Positions 1 through 8,082 of a stretch of 64,000 nucleotides of DNA are shown piece by piece. The stretch comes from JACVRX01 sp963819885 (GTDB lineage: Bacteria; Actinomycetota; Actinomycetes; Jiangellales; Jiangellaceae). Location: NCBI GenBank assembly GCA_963819885.1, contig CAWFXV010000020.1, forward strand, positions 14,810 to 78,809. Reading direction: 5' to 3'. How positions within the stretch are numbered: position 1 is the first letter of the stretch; each line of letters opens with the position of its first letter. A program made the position numbers and the translations under genes. The notes beneath the pieces are model-generated. The model saw only the letters and a program-made list of their open reading frames with translations. It had not been told where the DNA came from and did not search any database.

Positions 1-32
1 CCTGGCCCACCGATCGCGCACGAGGAGGCCTC

Positions 33-707
33 GTGGACGACGTGCTACGCAGCGCGCCGCTGTTCCGCGAGCTCGACGACGAAGCCGCGGCGGCCCTGCG
101 TTCCTCGATGGTCGAGGTCAAGCTCGTCCGCGGCGAGGTTCTCTTCCGTGAAGGCGACGAGGGCGACCGCGTTTACGTCGTCATCAGCGGCAAGATCAAA
201 CTTGGTCGCACGTCTCCCGACGGGCGCGAAAACCTGCTGGCACTGCTCGGCCCGGGTCAGATGTTCGGTGAACTGTCAGTTTTCGATCCTGGACCGCGCA
301 GCGCTACCGTCACGGCCGTAACGGATGCGACGCTGCTCGGACTCGGCCACACCGACCTTCTCCCTTGGCTGACCGGCCGCCCCGAGGTCGCGCGCGGCCT
401 GCTTCTGCAGTTCGCGCAGCGGCTGCGCCGATCCAACGACACGCTCGCCGATCTGGTTTTCTCCGACGTGCCGGGCCGAGTGGCCAAGCAGCTGCTGGAT
501 CTGTCGACCCGGTTCGGCGTCGTCTCCGACGAAGGCGTTCGCGTCGTGCACGATCTCACTCAGGAAGAGCTGGCGCAGCTCGTGGGAGCGTCGCGCGAAA
601 CCGTGAACAAGGCCCTCGCCGACTTCGCCGGCCGCGGCTGGTTGCGGCTCGAGCAGCGCTCGGTCGTCCTGCTCGACATCGAGCGGTTGCGTCGACGCGC
701 TCGCTGA
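33..707 (+). CDS. crp: Crp/Fnr-family cyclic-nucleotide-responsive transcriptional regulator
   Basis: DNA-binding regulator of 224 residues, the normal length for the family. Residues about 20-120 form the cyclic-nucleotide-binding barrel (GDEGDRVYVVISGKIKLG, then PGQMFGELSVFDPGPRSATV, which holds the phosphate-binding cassette). Residues about 165-215 form the winged helix, with recognition segment QLVGASRETVNKAL. The GTG start has a strong ribosome-binding site, GAGGAGG, at 22-28. Its neighbours (metallo-hydrolase and RidA genes on the other strand, then bagAB, whiB, ponA) match, from memory, the position of the mycobacterial cAMP receptor gene Rv3676, so it is inferred to be the cAMP-dependent global regulator rather than an Fnr-type sensor; no cysteine cluster is seen. 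Which genes it controls cannot be read here. Confidence 0.9.
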   Translation: MDDVLRSAPLFRELDDEAAAALRSSMVEVKLVRGEVLFREGDEGDRVYVVISGKIKLGRTSPDGRENLLALLGPGQMFGELSVFDPGPRSATVTAVTDATLLGLGHTDLLPWLTGRPEVARGLLLQFAQRLRRSNDTLADLVFSDVPGRVAKQLLDLSTRFGVVSDEGVRVVHDLTQEELAQLVGASRETVNKALADFAGRGWLRLEQRSVVLLDIERLRRRAR

Positions 708-726
708 GCTCGTTATCGGCCGGTCT

Positions 727-795
727 GGAGTCGTCGTCCCCGCCCCGGACGCCTACGGCGTCCCTACGCCCGACCACACCCCGGACGACGACTCC
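727..795. terminator. nested hairpin between convergent genes
   Basis: GGAGTCGTCGTCC at 727-739 is perfectly complementary to GGACGACGACTCC at 783-795. Inside the loop sits a second perfect hairpin, GGACGCC (747-753) with GGCGTCC (757-763). The structure lies between the ends of crp (+) and the metallo-hydrolase (-), so it probably ends transcription from both sides; no U-tract follows. Confidence 0.5.
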
Positions 796-849
796 GACCG
801 CTCAACACTTCTGCTCGGCGCGGATCGCACTCGATGTCGAGCAGCACGA

Positions 850-1605
850 TCAACCGCTGCTCTCGTTGTTTAGGTAGTCGAGTTGGGCGCGGACGGACTG
901 CTCGGCCGCCGGCCAGAGTGTCCGGTCCACGTCGGAGTAGACGACCTCGACGACCTCTCGCGGTGTCCGGGCTCCGGCGGCGAGGGCAGCGCGCACCTGG
1001 TCCAGCCGTTCCCGCCGGTGAGCGAGGTACTCCGCCGCGACTGCTGCGACGTCGGGCCGAACCGGGCCGTGGCCCGGCAACAGCACAGCTCCCCGCAGCT
1101 CACGCAGGCGTGCGAGGGACCCGAGGTACTGACCCAGCCGGCCGTCGGGATGTGCGACGACCGTCGTCCCGCGGCCCAGGATCGTGTCGCCGGTGAGAAC
1201 GACCGTTTCGTCTCGTGCCCTGACGACGAACGACACCGAGTCGGCGGTGTGCCCCGGTGTATGCAAGACCTGGATGTCGAGGCCAGCAATGTCCAGCGTT
1301 GCGCCGTCGACTGTGAGCGGCTCGCCGTCGATACACAACAGTGGGTCCTTCGCCAGCGTCGGCGCCCCGGTCAGCTGATGGAATCGTCGTGCCCCCCCAC
1401 AGTGGTCGAGATGACCGTGGGTCAACAGGACGGCGGAAACCGGGGTATGGGCCTCGACCGCCCTCAGGTGCTCATCGAGCAACGGTCCGGGATCAACGAC
1501 CACGTTGCCCGTGGCGCCGGAGAGCACATACGTGTTGGTGCCGTCCAGCGTCATCGGTCCGGGGTTGTCCGCCCGGACCAGCCGGCACCAGGCCGGGAGC
1601 TTCAC
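850..1605 (-). CDS. metallo-beta-lactamase-fold hydrolase (LACTB2-like)
   Basis: Metal-dependent hydrolase of 251 residues. Visible metal-binding motifs in order: THGHLDHCGG (HxHxDH), HTPGHT, GDTILGRG, and LPGHGP, the full set for a di-zinc site. The C-terminal 70 residues (HRRERLDQVRAAL onward) resemble the winged-helix-like tail of LACTB2-type proteins. The ATG overlaps the stop of the upstream NUDIX gene by four bases (ATGA), so the two are translationally coupled. An orthologue sits beside crp in mycobacteria (Rv3677c by memory). The substrate is not known; LACTB2 relatives cleave RNA, but many family members act on small esters or thioesters. Confidence 0.85.
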   Translation of the reverse strand: MKLPAWCRLVRADNPGPMTLDGTNTYVLSGATGNVVVDPGPLLDEHLRAVEAHTPVSAVLLTHGHLDHCGGARRFHQLTGAPTLAKDPLLCIDGEPLTVDGATLDIAGLDIQVLHTPGHTADSVSFVVRARDETVVLTGDTILGRGTTVVAHPDGRLGQYLGSLARLRELRGAVLLPGHGPVRPDVAAVAAEYLAHRRERLDQVRAALAAGARTPREVVEVVYSDVDRTLWPAAEQSVRAQLDYLNNESSG

Positions 1606-2477
1606 GTCGGCTCGCCCGCTTCGTCGCCCGGGTCGTCACCGGGAAACCCCGATTCGTCAGGCAGCACAACGCTGATCTCGCCGTCGACCTCGACCCATCC
1701 GGGGGTCACCGTCTCGATCACCCGTCCCGCCGCGGCGGCCAATGCGTCGGCAGTCTTGCCGTAGCCCGCCAACTCGTCGAGCACCGCCCAGGTGGGTGGC
1801 AACATCGCGGCGTGACCGGCCGCAGCAGCCGAGATTGCCTGCCTAGGAAGCGTCCAGAAGGCCTTTTCGGCCTCCCCCGACACGTCGCGCGCCTGCTGCC
1901 CGGCCGGCAGCGCCGCGAGAAAGAACCAGGTGTCGTACCGCCGCGGTTCGAACCGTGGGGTGACCCAGTGGGCCCACGGCCGAAGTAGGTCCGATCGCAC
2001 CCTGAGGCCTCTCCGCTCAAGCAGCTCGGAGAGGGCGAGCCGGCGCTCGACAAGTGCGCGGCGGTCGCTCTCCCACGCCGGGCCGGCCGGCGTGATCGGG
2101 GAACCGTCCAGCTCCGAAGCCAGCAGGACGCCGGACTCCTCGAAGGTCTCGCGGATGGCCGCACAGACGAATCCGCGAGCCAACGGAACCGACGTTCCTA
2201 GCCGTTCGGCCCAGGCCGACGGATCGTCACCGAGCCAGCCGAGCGAATGATCGTCGGCATCGCGCGGGTCGACGGCTCCACCAGGGAACGCCTGCATGCC
2301 AGCGGCGAAGGGCATGCTCGTCTGGCGCCGCAGCAGGTAGACCTCGATGCCGGCGGCCGTGTCCCGTAGCAGTGCGACGGTCGCGGCCGGCCGAGGATGC
2401 ACAGCTGGGAGTCTTCTCGCGACGAACTCCCGCGCCCGCTCGGCCAGTGCGGGCGGTAGGGACCGCGAGGATGGCAC
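1602..2477 (-). CDS. NUDIX hydrolase with an insertion inside the Nudix box
   Basis: NUDIX-superfamily phosphohydrolase of 291 residues. The entry strand reads MPFAAGMQAFPGGAVDP and the catalytic helix reads AAIRETFEESGVLL (REtfEEsG, Mg2+-binding glutamates). Some 35 residues (DPRDADDHSLGWLGDDP onward) separate the box glycines from the RE..EE helix, where a classical box has about a dozen residues in all between them; this stretched architecture is known from NUDT19-like CoA diphosphatases. It also carries a C-terminal acidic tail. Coupled to the downstream metallo-hydrolase by a 4-base overlap and separated from the upstream RidA gene by three bases, so it is the third gene of a four-gene minus-strand operon. 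Substrate (CoA ester or other nucleoside diphosphate derivative) is an inference. Confidence 0.85.
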   Translation of the reverse strand: MPSSRSLPPALAERAREFVARRLPAVHPRPAATVALLRDTAAGIEVYLLRRQTSMPFAAGMQAFPGGAVDPRDADDHSLGWLGDDPSAWAERLGTSVPLARGFVCAAIRETFEESGVLLASELDGSPITPAGPAWESDRRALVERRLALSELLERRGLRVRSDLLRPWAHWVTPRFEPRRYDTWFFLAALPAGQQARDVSGEAEKAFWTLPRQAISAAAAGHAAMLPPTWAVLDELAGYGKTADALAAAAGRVIETVTPGWVEVDGEISVVLPDESGFPGDDPGDEAGEPT

Positions 2478-2480
2478 CAG

Positions 2481-2939
2481 TCAGCCGACCTCCACGACCA
2501 GCTCCACCTCGACCGGTGCGTCCATCGGCAGGACCGGCACCCCGACAGCACTACGGGCATGCTGCCCGGCATCGCCGAAGATCTGGCCGAGCAACTCGCT
2601 CGCTCCGTTGACGACCTGTGGCTGGCCGGTGAAATCAGGCACTGACGAGACGAAACCGACGACCTTGACGACGCGGGTGATCGCGGACAGGTCGCCGACT
2701 TGCGACCGGACTGCCGCGAGCGCGTTGAGCGCACATTGCCGCGCGCACTCGTACGCCTGGTCGGGGCTGACCTCGGCGCCCACCTTCCCGGTTCGTATCA
2801 GCGCGCCATCGCGCAGGGGCAGTTGGCCGGAGGTGAAGACATACGACCCGGTGCGCACCGCCGGCACGTAAGCGGCCACTGGCACCGCGACCGGCGGGAG
2901 CCCCAATCCCAGCTCGGCCAGGCGTTCCTCGGGGGTCAC
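2481..2939 (-). CDS. RidA/YjgF-family protein
   Basis: Member of the RidA (YER057c/UK114) superfamily, 152 residues. Segments typical of the family are visible: PAVRTGSYVFTSGQLPLRDG, the helix PDQAYECARQCALNALAAVRS, and the late PDFTGQPQVVNGASELLGQIFG. True RidA enzymes hydrolyse reactive enamines/imines and have an arginine near position 105; here the corresponding region (VNGASELLGQIFGDAGQHARSAVGV) has ARSAVGV, which retains the arginine, so activity is plausible. Its ATG overlaps the stop of the upstream DUF4177 gene by four bases. The same gene type follows the metallo-hydrolase in mycobacteria (Rv3678c). Confidence 0.85.
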   Translation of the reverse strand: MTPEERLAELGLGLPPVAVPVAAYVPAVRTGSYVFTSGQLPLRDGALIRTGKVGAEVSPDQAYECARQCALNALAAVRSQVGDLSAITRVVKVVGFVSSVPDFTGQPQVVNGASELLGQIFGDAGQHARSAVGVPVLPMDAPVEVELVVEVG

Positions 2940-3094
2940 TCGGCCTTCTTCCGCTTGAGGTAGGCGACGACGTTCTCCGGGTTGGGGCCCGGCACGACCT
3001 GGACCAGCTCCCAGCCGTCCTCGCCCCAGTTGTCAAGAATCTGCTTGGTCGCATGTACCAGCAGCGGGACTGTCGCGTACTCCCATTTCGGCAT
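2936..3094 (-). CDS. DUF4177-type small protein
   Basis: Small protein of 52 residues beginning MPKWEYATVPLLVH, with the DUF4177-like core LDNWGEDGWELVQVVPG followed by a strand-rich end and KRKKAE. An ATG 27 bases further upstream (3121) is in frame, but the conserved part begins at 3094, so the shorter start is preferred. It is the first gene of the minus-strand operon DUF4177 - RidA - NUDIX - metallo-hydrolase and overlaps RidA by four bases (ATGA). Function is unknown; the same small gene commonly precedes RidA genes in actinomycetes, as far as I recall. Confidence 0.75.
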   Translation of the reverse strand: MPKWEYATVPLLVHATKQILDNWGEDGWELVQVVPGPNPENVVAYLKRKKAE

Positions 3095-3146
3095 GGCGGC
3101 GAGCCTACTGGGGCGCCGCAACCTCCCATGATCGGAGAATGGGCAG

Positions 3147-3929
3147 GTGCAGCCGGAACAGCGTGACGTGCTGACGCGTTCGGCGTCACCACCTGACCTG
3201 GTTCTCCGCTACGGCCGGCGGGACGACCAGCAGGTCGACCTGCGACTGCCCCGGCGGACCGGTGCACCGCTCGTGGTCCTGCTGCACGGTGGCTTCTGGC
3301 GAGTGGCCTGGGACCGAACGCACACCAGGCCCATGGCGGATGGCCTCGCGGCTGCCGGGTTTGCCGTCGCCACGCCGGAGTACGCCCGGACCGGCGACGG
3401 CGGCGGTTGGCCCGGCACCCTCGACGACGTCGCCCAGGCCGTCGCCGTCCTGCCGGCAATGCTCACCGATGCGGTCGGTGATGCCGTCGAGCCAAGGACG
3501 ATCGTCCTGGCCGGCCATTCCGCCGGCGGTCAGCTGGCGCTGTGGTCCGCGAGCCATGGTCTGGCCACCGGGTATCTCGGCGTCGTCGCGCTGGCACCGG
3601 TCGCCGATCTGACCGAGGCATTCAGGCTCGATCTGGATGCCGGAGCCGTGCTGGATCTGCTCGGCGGCGGACCCGACCAGGTGCCCGACCGCTATGACCG
3701 TGCCGACCCGTGCCGAATCCCACCCCCATCGGTGCCGGTCGTCGTCTTGCATGGGAGGGACGACGAAAAGGTTCCGGCCCATCTGTCCCAGCGATATGCC
3801 ACGCATGCGGACGCACACCTGCGGCTCCTCGACGGCGTCGGGCATTTCGATCTCATCGACCCTCGGTCCGCGGCCTGGCCAGAGGTACTCGCCGCCATCA
3901 AGGGCGTCGCTCGTCGCGATCCTCGCTGA
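3147..3929 (+). CDS. alpha/beta hydrolase, kynurenine-formamidase-like
   Basis: Serine hydrolase of 260 residues with the alpha/beta-hydrolase fold. The oxyanion-hole motif is LLHGGFWRVAW (HGGxW as in kynurenine formamidases and related carboxylesterases), the nucleophile elbow is GHSAGG, the acid is in VVLHGRDDEKVP, and the histidine in DGVGHFDLID. All three catalytic positions are therefore present. Start is GTG at 3147, preceded by GGGCAG. The gene is divergent from the DUF4177 operon with about 50 bases between start codons. Whether it acts on N-formylkynurenine cannot be told; no other kynurenine-pathway gene is in the window. Confidence 0.8.
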   Translation: MQPEQRDVLTRSASPPDLVLRYGRRDDQQVDLRLPRRTGAPLVVLLHGGFWRVAWDRTHTRPMADGLAAAGFAVATPEYARTGDGGGWPGTLDDVAQAVAVLPAMLTDAVGDAVEPRTIVLAGHSAGGQLALWSASHGLATGYLGVVALAPVADLTEAFRLDLDAGAVLDLLGGGPDQVPDRYDRADPCRIPPPSVPVVVLHGRDDEKVPAHLSQRYATHADAHLRLLDGVGHFDLIDPRSAAWPEVLAAIKGVARRDPR

Positions 3930-3997
3930 ACAACGCTGTGCCCAAATGGTCAAAAACCCCCGGGCGAACGCGGAGTTGTTCAGCGAAGACGCCGATC

Positions 3998-4030
3998 GGG
4001 CGTCGGCTGAGTCAGCCCCAGCCGACGCCC
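3998..4030. terminator. 12-bp perfect hairpin between convergent genes
   Basis: GGGCGTCGGCTG at 3998-4009 pairs perfectly with CAGCCGACGCCC at 4019-4030 around a 9-base loop; the loop contains the stop codon of the minus-strand Lrp gene. A second, longer-looped inverted repeat lies just upstream: TCGCTGAACAAC (3923-3934, spanning the hydrolase stop codon) and GTTGTTCAGCGA (3975-3986). Together they form a probable bidirectional termination zone. Confidence 0.55.
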
Positions 4031-4521
4031 TGGCCCTCGTGCTCGTCGAAGATCAACCAGGTTCGAGTGCCGCGCACACCCGGCACGTCCTGAATGCGCT
4101 CGAGCACGACATGTCGCAGCTCGGCATTGTTCGGGGCTCGGACGAGCGCCAGCACGTCGAAGTCGCCGCCCACCAGCGCGAAGTGTTCGACGTAGGGAAG
4201 GGCACGCAGAGCCGCGGCGACCTCACGCCAGGTGTTCTGCTGGATCGTCAGCAACACGTACGCGCTCGTTGCGAGCCCCGCCCGCTCCGGGTCGATCTGC
4301 GCTGTATAGCCGGTGATGACGCCGTCGCCGACCAGCCGATCCACGCGGGCGTACGCGTTGGCTCGCGACACATGTGCTCGCTCGGCCAGGGTTCGGACCG
4401 ACAACCGGCCGTCGCGGGTCAGCTCAGCCAGGATGCGGCGATCGACGTCGTCGAGAGCACGGGCCGAACGTCCGGTCCGCCAGGTCTGACGACGATCCGG
4501 CTGAGACGCTTGGTCGGCCAT
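4012..4521 (-). CDS. Lrp/AsnC-family regulator, probable BkdR
   Basis: Lrp/AsnC-type transcription factor of 169 residues from the ATG at 4521. The N-terminal helix-turn-helix is LDDVDRRILAELTRDGRLSV then LAERAHVSRANAYARVDRLV; the C-terminal ligand-binding RAM domain includes YVLLTIQQNTWREVAAAL and FALVGGDFDVLALV. A TAGGAT box lies eight bases before the ATG with no ribosome-binding site, so the mRNA is probably leaderless; this also argues against the longer frame starting at 4581. It is divergent from, and 116 bases away from, the branched-chain dehydrogenase operon, the typical place of BkdR, so it is inferred to control that operon in response to branched-chain amino or keto acids. Confidence 0.85.
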   Translation of the reverse strand: MADQASQPDRRQTWRTGRSARALDDVDRRILAELTRDGRLSVRTLAERAHVSRANAYARVDRLVGDGVITGYTAQIDPERAGLATSAYVLLTIQQNTWREVAAALRALPYVEHFALVGGDFDVLALVRAPNNAELRHVVLERIQDVPGVRGTRTWLIFDEHEGQGVGWG

Positions 4522-4529
4522 ACCGGCTG

Positions 4530-4535
4530 ATCCTA
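4530..4535 (-). promoter_or_regulatory. -10 box of the Lrp-type gene (leaderless)
   Basis: On the minus strand TAGGAT (TANNNT) is followed by eight bases and then the ATG at 4521. No convincing -35 hexamer is seen. The intergenic region up to 4637 also holds TGGA-N9-TCCA at about 4563-4579, a possible half-palindromic site for the Lrp-type protein. Confidence 0.4.
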
Positions 4536-4637
4536 GCCATCTGTCACAGTTTTTCCTGGGGACTGGAGATGACCATTCCAATCGGCGCAGGATCAGTAGT
4601 CAAACTGGGGGGTTGCAGTATTGAGGTTGGGTGACCC

Positions 4638-5810
4638 ATGACCATGCACGCCCAGCGCCAGACCGCGCCGACTCCGGACTCGACTGCACGACCCCGCGGG
4701 GCGGGCGGGGCGGCGCTGGCGGCCAGCTTCCTGCCCACCGGAACGCCGATTCGATTCCTCGACGACGCCGGCCGACCGACACCTGACCACGAGCGGGCCG
4801 GCTACCAGCCGCCGCCCGTAGAGCTGTTGATCGAGGGATACCGGCAGATGATCCTCGGCCGGCGGTTCGATGCGCAGGCCACCGCGCTGACCAAGCAGGG
4901 CCGCCTGGCCGTCTATCCCTCCAGCCATGGCCAGGAGGCCTGCCAGGTGGGCGGAGTGCTGGCCCTCCGGGAGACGGACTGGATGTTCCCGACCTACCGG
5001 GAATCGATGGCGCTCGTTGCTCGAGGTATCGACCCGGTGCAGGCCCTCACCCTGCTCCGCGGAGACTGGCACTGCGGTTACGACCCGACGACCACCCGGA
5101 CCGCGCCCCAGTGCACACCGCTTGCTACCCACGCCGTGCATGCGGCCGGCCTGGCCTACGCCGCCCGACGCCGCGGTGAGGACACCGTGGCGTTGGCATT
5201 CGTCGGCGACGGCGGTACCAGCGAGGGTGACTTCCACGAAGCGCTGAACTTCGCTGCCGTCTTCCGTGCGCCCGCCGTCTTCTTGGTTCAGAACAACCGG
5301 TACGCGATCTCGGTACCGCTGGCAAAACAGACCGCCGCCCCCTCTCTCGCCCACAAGGGCGTCGGGTATGGGGTTCGCAGCGAGCAGGTCGACGGCAACG
5401 ACCTGGTAGCTGTACTCGCGGTACTTCGCCACGCGGTGGAGTCCGCTCGCGCGGACGGCACGCCGTTCCTGGTGGAAGCGCACACGTACCGTATCGAGGC
5501 ACACACCAACGCTGACGACGCGACGCGCTACCGCGACGCCGCCGAGGTCGCGGCCTGGGAGGCCAGAGACCCGATCCGGCGGCTGGAGACCTACCTCACC
5601 GATTCCGGCCTCTTGGCCGACGAGGAGATCGGCGCCGCACGACAAGAGGCCGAGGCATTCGCCAACCGGTTGCGCGAGCGGATGAACGAAGACCCCGAGG
5701 TGCATACCGACGAACTGTTCACCCATGTCTTCGCCGAGCCGACTCCACAGCTGCTCGAGCAGCGCACATGGCTGCGTGAAGAGCTTGCTGCCAGGGGTGA
5801 CGACCGGTGA
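4638..5810 (+). CDS. bkdA: branched-chain 2-oxoacid dehydrogenase E1 alpha subunit
   Basis: Thiamine-diphosphate-dependent E1 alpha subunit, 390 residues, acting in the cytoplasm in oxidative decarboxylation of 2-oxo acids. The ThDP/Mg2+ motif starts GDGGTSEGDFHEALNFAAVF at residue 190 and ends QNN at 220, the canonical GDG-X-NN spacing. GRRFDAQATAL and YPSSHGQEACQVG are typical E1 alpha segments. The stop overlaps the GTG of the beta subunit by four bases. E1 split into alpha and beta chains plus a divergent BkdR-like gene favours the branched-chain substrate over pyruvate, but acetoin or pyruvate dehydrogenases share this architecture. ATG 4644 is an alternative start. Confidence 0.85.
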   Translation: MTMHAQRQTAPTPDSTARPRGAGGAALAASFLPTGTPIRFLDDAGRPTPDHERAGYQPPPVELLIEGYRQMILGRRFDAQATALTKQGRLAVYPSSHGQEACQVGGVLALRETDWMFPTYRESMALVARGIDPVQALTLLRGDWHCGYDPTTTRTAPQCTPLATHAVHAAGLAYAARRRGEDTVALAFVGDGGTSEGDFHEALNFAAVFRAPAVFLVQNNRYAISVPLAKQTAAPSLAHKGVGYGVRSEQVDGNDLVAVLAVLRHAVESARADGTPFLVEAHTYRIEAHTNADDATRYRDAAEVAAWEARDPIRRLETYLTDSGLLADEEIGAARQEAEAFANRLRERMNEDPEVHTDELFTHVFAEPTPQLLEQRTWLREELAARGDDR

Positions 5811-6817
5811 CGACCACCATGGCGCAGGCTCTCAACATGGCCCTGCGGGACGCGATGACCGACGACGAGTCGGTCGTCGTCTTCGGGGAGGACGTCGGCA
5901 CGCTCGGCGGTGTCTTCCGGATCACCGATGGGATCGCCCGCGACCTCGGTGAGGACCGCTGCTTCGACACCCCGCTGGCCGAGAGCGGGATTGTCGGGTT
6001 CGCCCTGGGAATGGCGATGAACGGCTTCCGGCCGGTCGTGGAAATCCAGTTCGACGCCTTCGCCTACCCGGCGTTCGAGCAGCTCGTTTCCCATGTGTCG
6101 AGAATGCGCAACCGGACCCGAGGCGCCATCGGAGTGCCAATGGTCGTCCGGATCCCGTACGCCGGCGGCATCGGCGGCGTCGAGCACCACAGCGACTCGT
6201 CCGAGGCGTACTACGTGCACACCCCCGGGCTCAAGGTGGTGACGCCCGCAACCGTGGCCGACGCGTACTCCCTGCTGCGCGAGGCGATCGCCGATCCCGA
6301 CCCCGTCGTCTTCCTTGAGCCGAAGAAGCTCTATTGGTCCAAGGCCGAGGTCGACCTGCCTGCCCGGACCTCGCCGTTCGGGACGGCTGAGATCCGCCGG
6401 GCCGGAGACGACGCGACGCTCGTCGCGTATGGCCCGTCGGTCTCGGTCGCTCTCGAAGCCGCCGAGGCTGCCGTCGAGCGTGGCTGGCAGCTCGAGGTCG
6501 TCGACCTGCGCACGCTGGTCCCGTTCGACGACGACACCGTGCAGACATCGGTGCGAAAGACCGGGCGCTGCCTGGTGGTCCAGGAGGCTGCGGGGTTCGC
6601 CGGGGTGGGTGCCGAGATCGCCGCGCGGGTCCAGGAGCGATGCTTCCACTCGCTGTACGCGCCCGTATTGCGGGTGGCGGGCTTTGACATCCCATACCCG
6701 CCGCCGATCGTCGAGCGTTACCACCTGCCGAGTGTCGATCGCATTCTCGACGCGGTTGCCCGGTTGCAGTGGGACGACGATCCCGATCGTCGGTGGCTCG
6801 CCGGGATCTCGGCGTGA
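5807..6817 (+). CDS. bkdB: branched-chain 2-oxoacid dehydrogenase E1 beta subunit
   Basis: E1 beta subunit of 336 residues, the usual length. It begins MAQALNMALRDAMTDDESVV after a short leader and contains FGEDVGTLGGVFRITDGI, DTPLAESGIVGFALGMAMNG and EIQFDAFAYPAFEQLVSHVS, the conserved faces that complete the ThDP site with the alpha subunit. The C-terminal transketolase domain reads WQLEVVDLRTLVPFDDDTV and later VQEAAGFAGVGAEIAARVQE. The GTG start overlaps the alpha stop (GTGA), and the stop overlaps the GTG of the E2 gene in the same manner, so three genes form one translationally coupled operon. Confidence 0.87.
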   Translation: MTTTMAQALNMALRDAMTDDESVVVFGEDVGTLGGVFRITDGIARDLGEDRCFDTPLAESGIVGFALGMAMNGFRPVVEIQFDAFAYPAFEQLVSHVSRMRNRTRGAIGVPMVVRIPYAGGIGGVEHHSDSSEAYYVHTPGLKVVTPATVADAYSLLREAIADPDPVVFLEPKKLYWSKAEVDLPARTSPFGTAEIRRAGDDATLVAYGPSVSVALEAAEAAVERGWQLEVVDLRTLVPFDDDTVQTSVRKTGRCLVVQEAAGFAGVGAEIAARVQERCFHSLYAPVLRVAGFDIPYPPPIVERYHLPSVDRILDAVARLQWDDDPDRRWLAGISA

Positions 6818-8040
6818 CCACAAGCCGCACTTTCTCGCTGCCCGACCTCGGAGAAGGACTCACCGAGGCGGAGATCCTGACCTGGCGGGTGGCGGAGGGC
6901 GACGACGTCGCCGTCGATGACATCGTCGTCGAAGTCGAGACGGCGAAGGCCGCTGTGGAGGTGCCCTGCCCATACTCAGGTCGGGTGCTCGCGTTGCACG
7001 GAGCAGTTGGCGATGTCGTCGCCGTCGGGCATCCGCTGATGACAGTCGCCGAGCCGGTCGGCGATCGCGCCGGATCCGGAGCCGTCCTGGTGGGATACGG
7101 AACTGATCACCATCAAGGCCGAATTCGGCGGCCCGCAACGGCTCGACAAAGGCACTCGGCGCCAAAGGTGATCTCCCCCGTCGTACGCAAGCTGGCTCGC
7201 GACGGCGGCCTGGACCTGGCCGCGCTGGCCGGCACCGGGCCCGCCGGTGTCGTGCTCCGCCGCGACGTCGAAGCTGCCCTCCCCGCCCGTGATCAGGTCG
7301 ACTTCACCGCCGACACCGGCAAGGTCGACATGATCACCGGCGAGGACGAGGCGGGAGCCGTTCGGATTCCACTGCGCGGAGTCCGCCGGTCCGTCGCCGA
7401 CAAGCTTGCTCGCAGCCGCCGAGAGATCCCCGATGCCACGACCTGGGTCGACGTCGACGCGACCGGGCTGGTCGATGCACGCGATGCGCTCCGAGAGGCC
7501 AACCCGGACCGTCCAGTCGGCCTGCTGGCATTGCTTGCGCGGTTCGTCGTCGCCGGGCTGCGCAGGTTTCCCGAACTCAATGCCCGTGTCGACGGCGCCG
7601 AGATCGTCCAACTTCGTCACGTAAACCTGGGCTTCGCCGCCCAGACCGAGCGAGGCCTGATGGTGCCGGTCGTGCGCGGGGCACACCGAATGACCACAAT
7701 GGAACTCGCTGCTGAAATCGAGCGGCTCACCGTTCTGGCCCGCGCCGGCACGCTCGAGCCGACGGATCTCACCGGCGGGACGATCACTCTGAACAACTAC
7801 GGCGTCTTCGGTGTCGACGGATCGACACCGATCATCAACCACCCCGAGGCTGCGCTGATCGGCGTCGGGCGGATCGTCGACAAGCCGTGGGTCGTCGACG
7901 GTGCGCTTGCTGTGCGCAAGGTGGCTCAGCTCTCGCTGACCTTCGACCACCGCGTATGCGATGGCGGCACCGCCGGAGGCTTCCTGCGCTTTGTCGCCGA
8001 CTGCGTCGAGCGCCCCGTCAGTCTGCTCGCCAACCTCTAG
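6814..8040 (+). CDS. bkdC: branched-chain 2-oxoacid dehydrogenase E2 (dihydrolipoyl acyltransferase)
   Basis: E2 core enzyme, 408 residues from the GTG at 6814. One lipoyl domain (residues about 5-80) has the lipoyl lysine K45 in EVETAKAAVEVP. A peripheral subunit-binding domain follows (about 120-160: SPVVRKLARDGGLDLAALAG). The catalytic acyltransferase domain ends with LTFDHRVCDGGTAGGFL, holding the DHRxxDG active site near residue 380. Only one lipoyl domain is present, as usual for actinobacterial BkdC. No E3 (lipoamide dehydrogenase) gene follows, so that subunit must come from elsewhere. An in-frame ATG at 6769 lies inside the E1 beta gene and is rejected because the GTGA overlap fits the operon pattern. 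Confidence 0.87.
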   Translation: MTTSRTFSLPDLGEGLTEAEILTWRVAEGDDVAVDDIVVEVETAKAAVEVPCPYSGRVLALHGAVGDVVAVGHPLMTVAEPVGDRAGSGAVLVGYGTDHHQGRIRRPATARQRHSAPKVISPVVRKLARDGGLDLAALAGTGPAGVVLRRDVEAALPARDQVDFTADTGKVDMITGEDEAGAVRIPLRGVRRSVADKLARSRREIPDATTWVDVDATGLVDARDALREANPDRPVGLLALLARFVVAGLRRFPELNARVDGAEIVQLRHVNLGFAAQTERGLMVPVVRGAHRMTTMELAAEIERLTVLARAGTLEPTDLTGGTITLNNYGVFGVDGSTPIINHPEAALIGVGRIVDKPWVVDGALAVRKVAQLSLTFDHRVCDGGTAGGFLRFVADCVERPVSLLANL

Positions 8041-8082
8041 CAGTTGGGTTCCACCGTTCACGCGGTCGGCGCTGGGAGGAGA

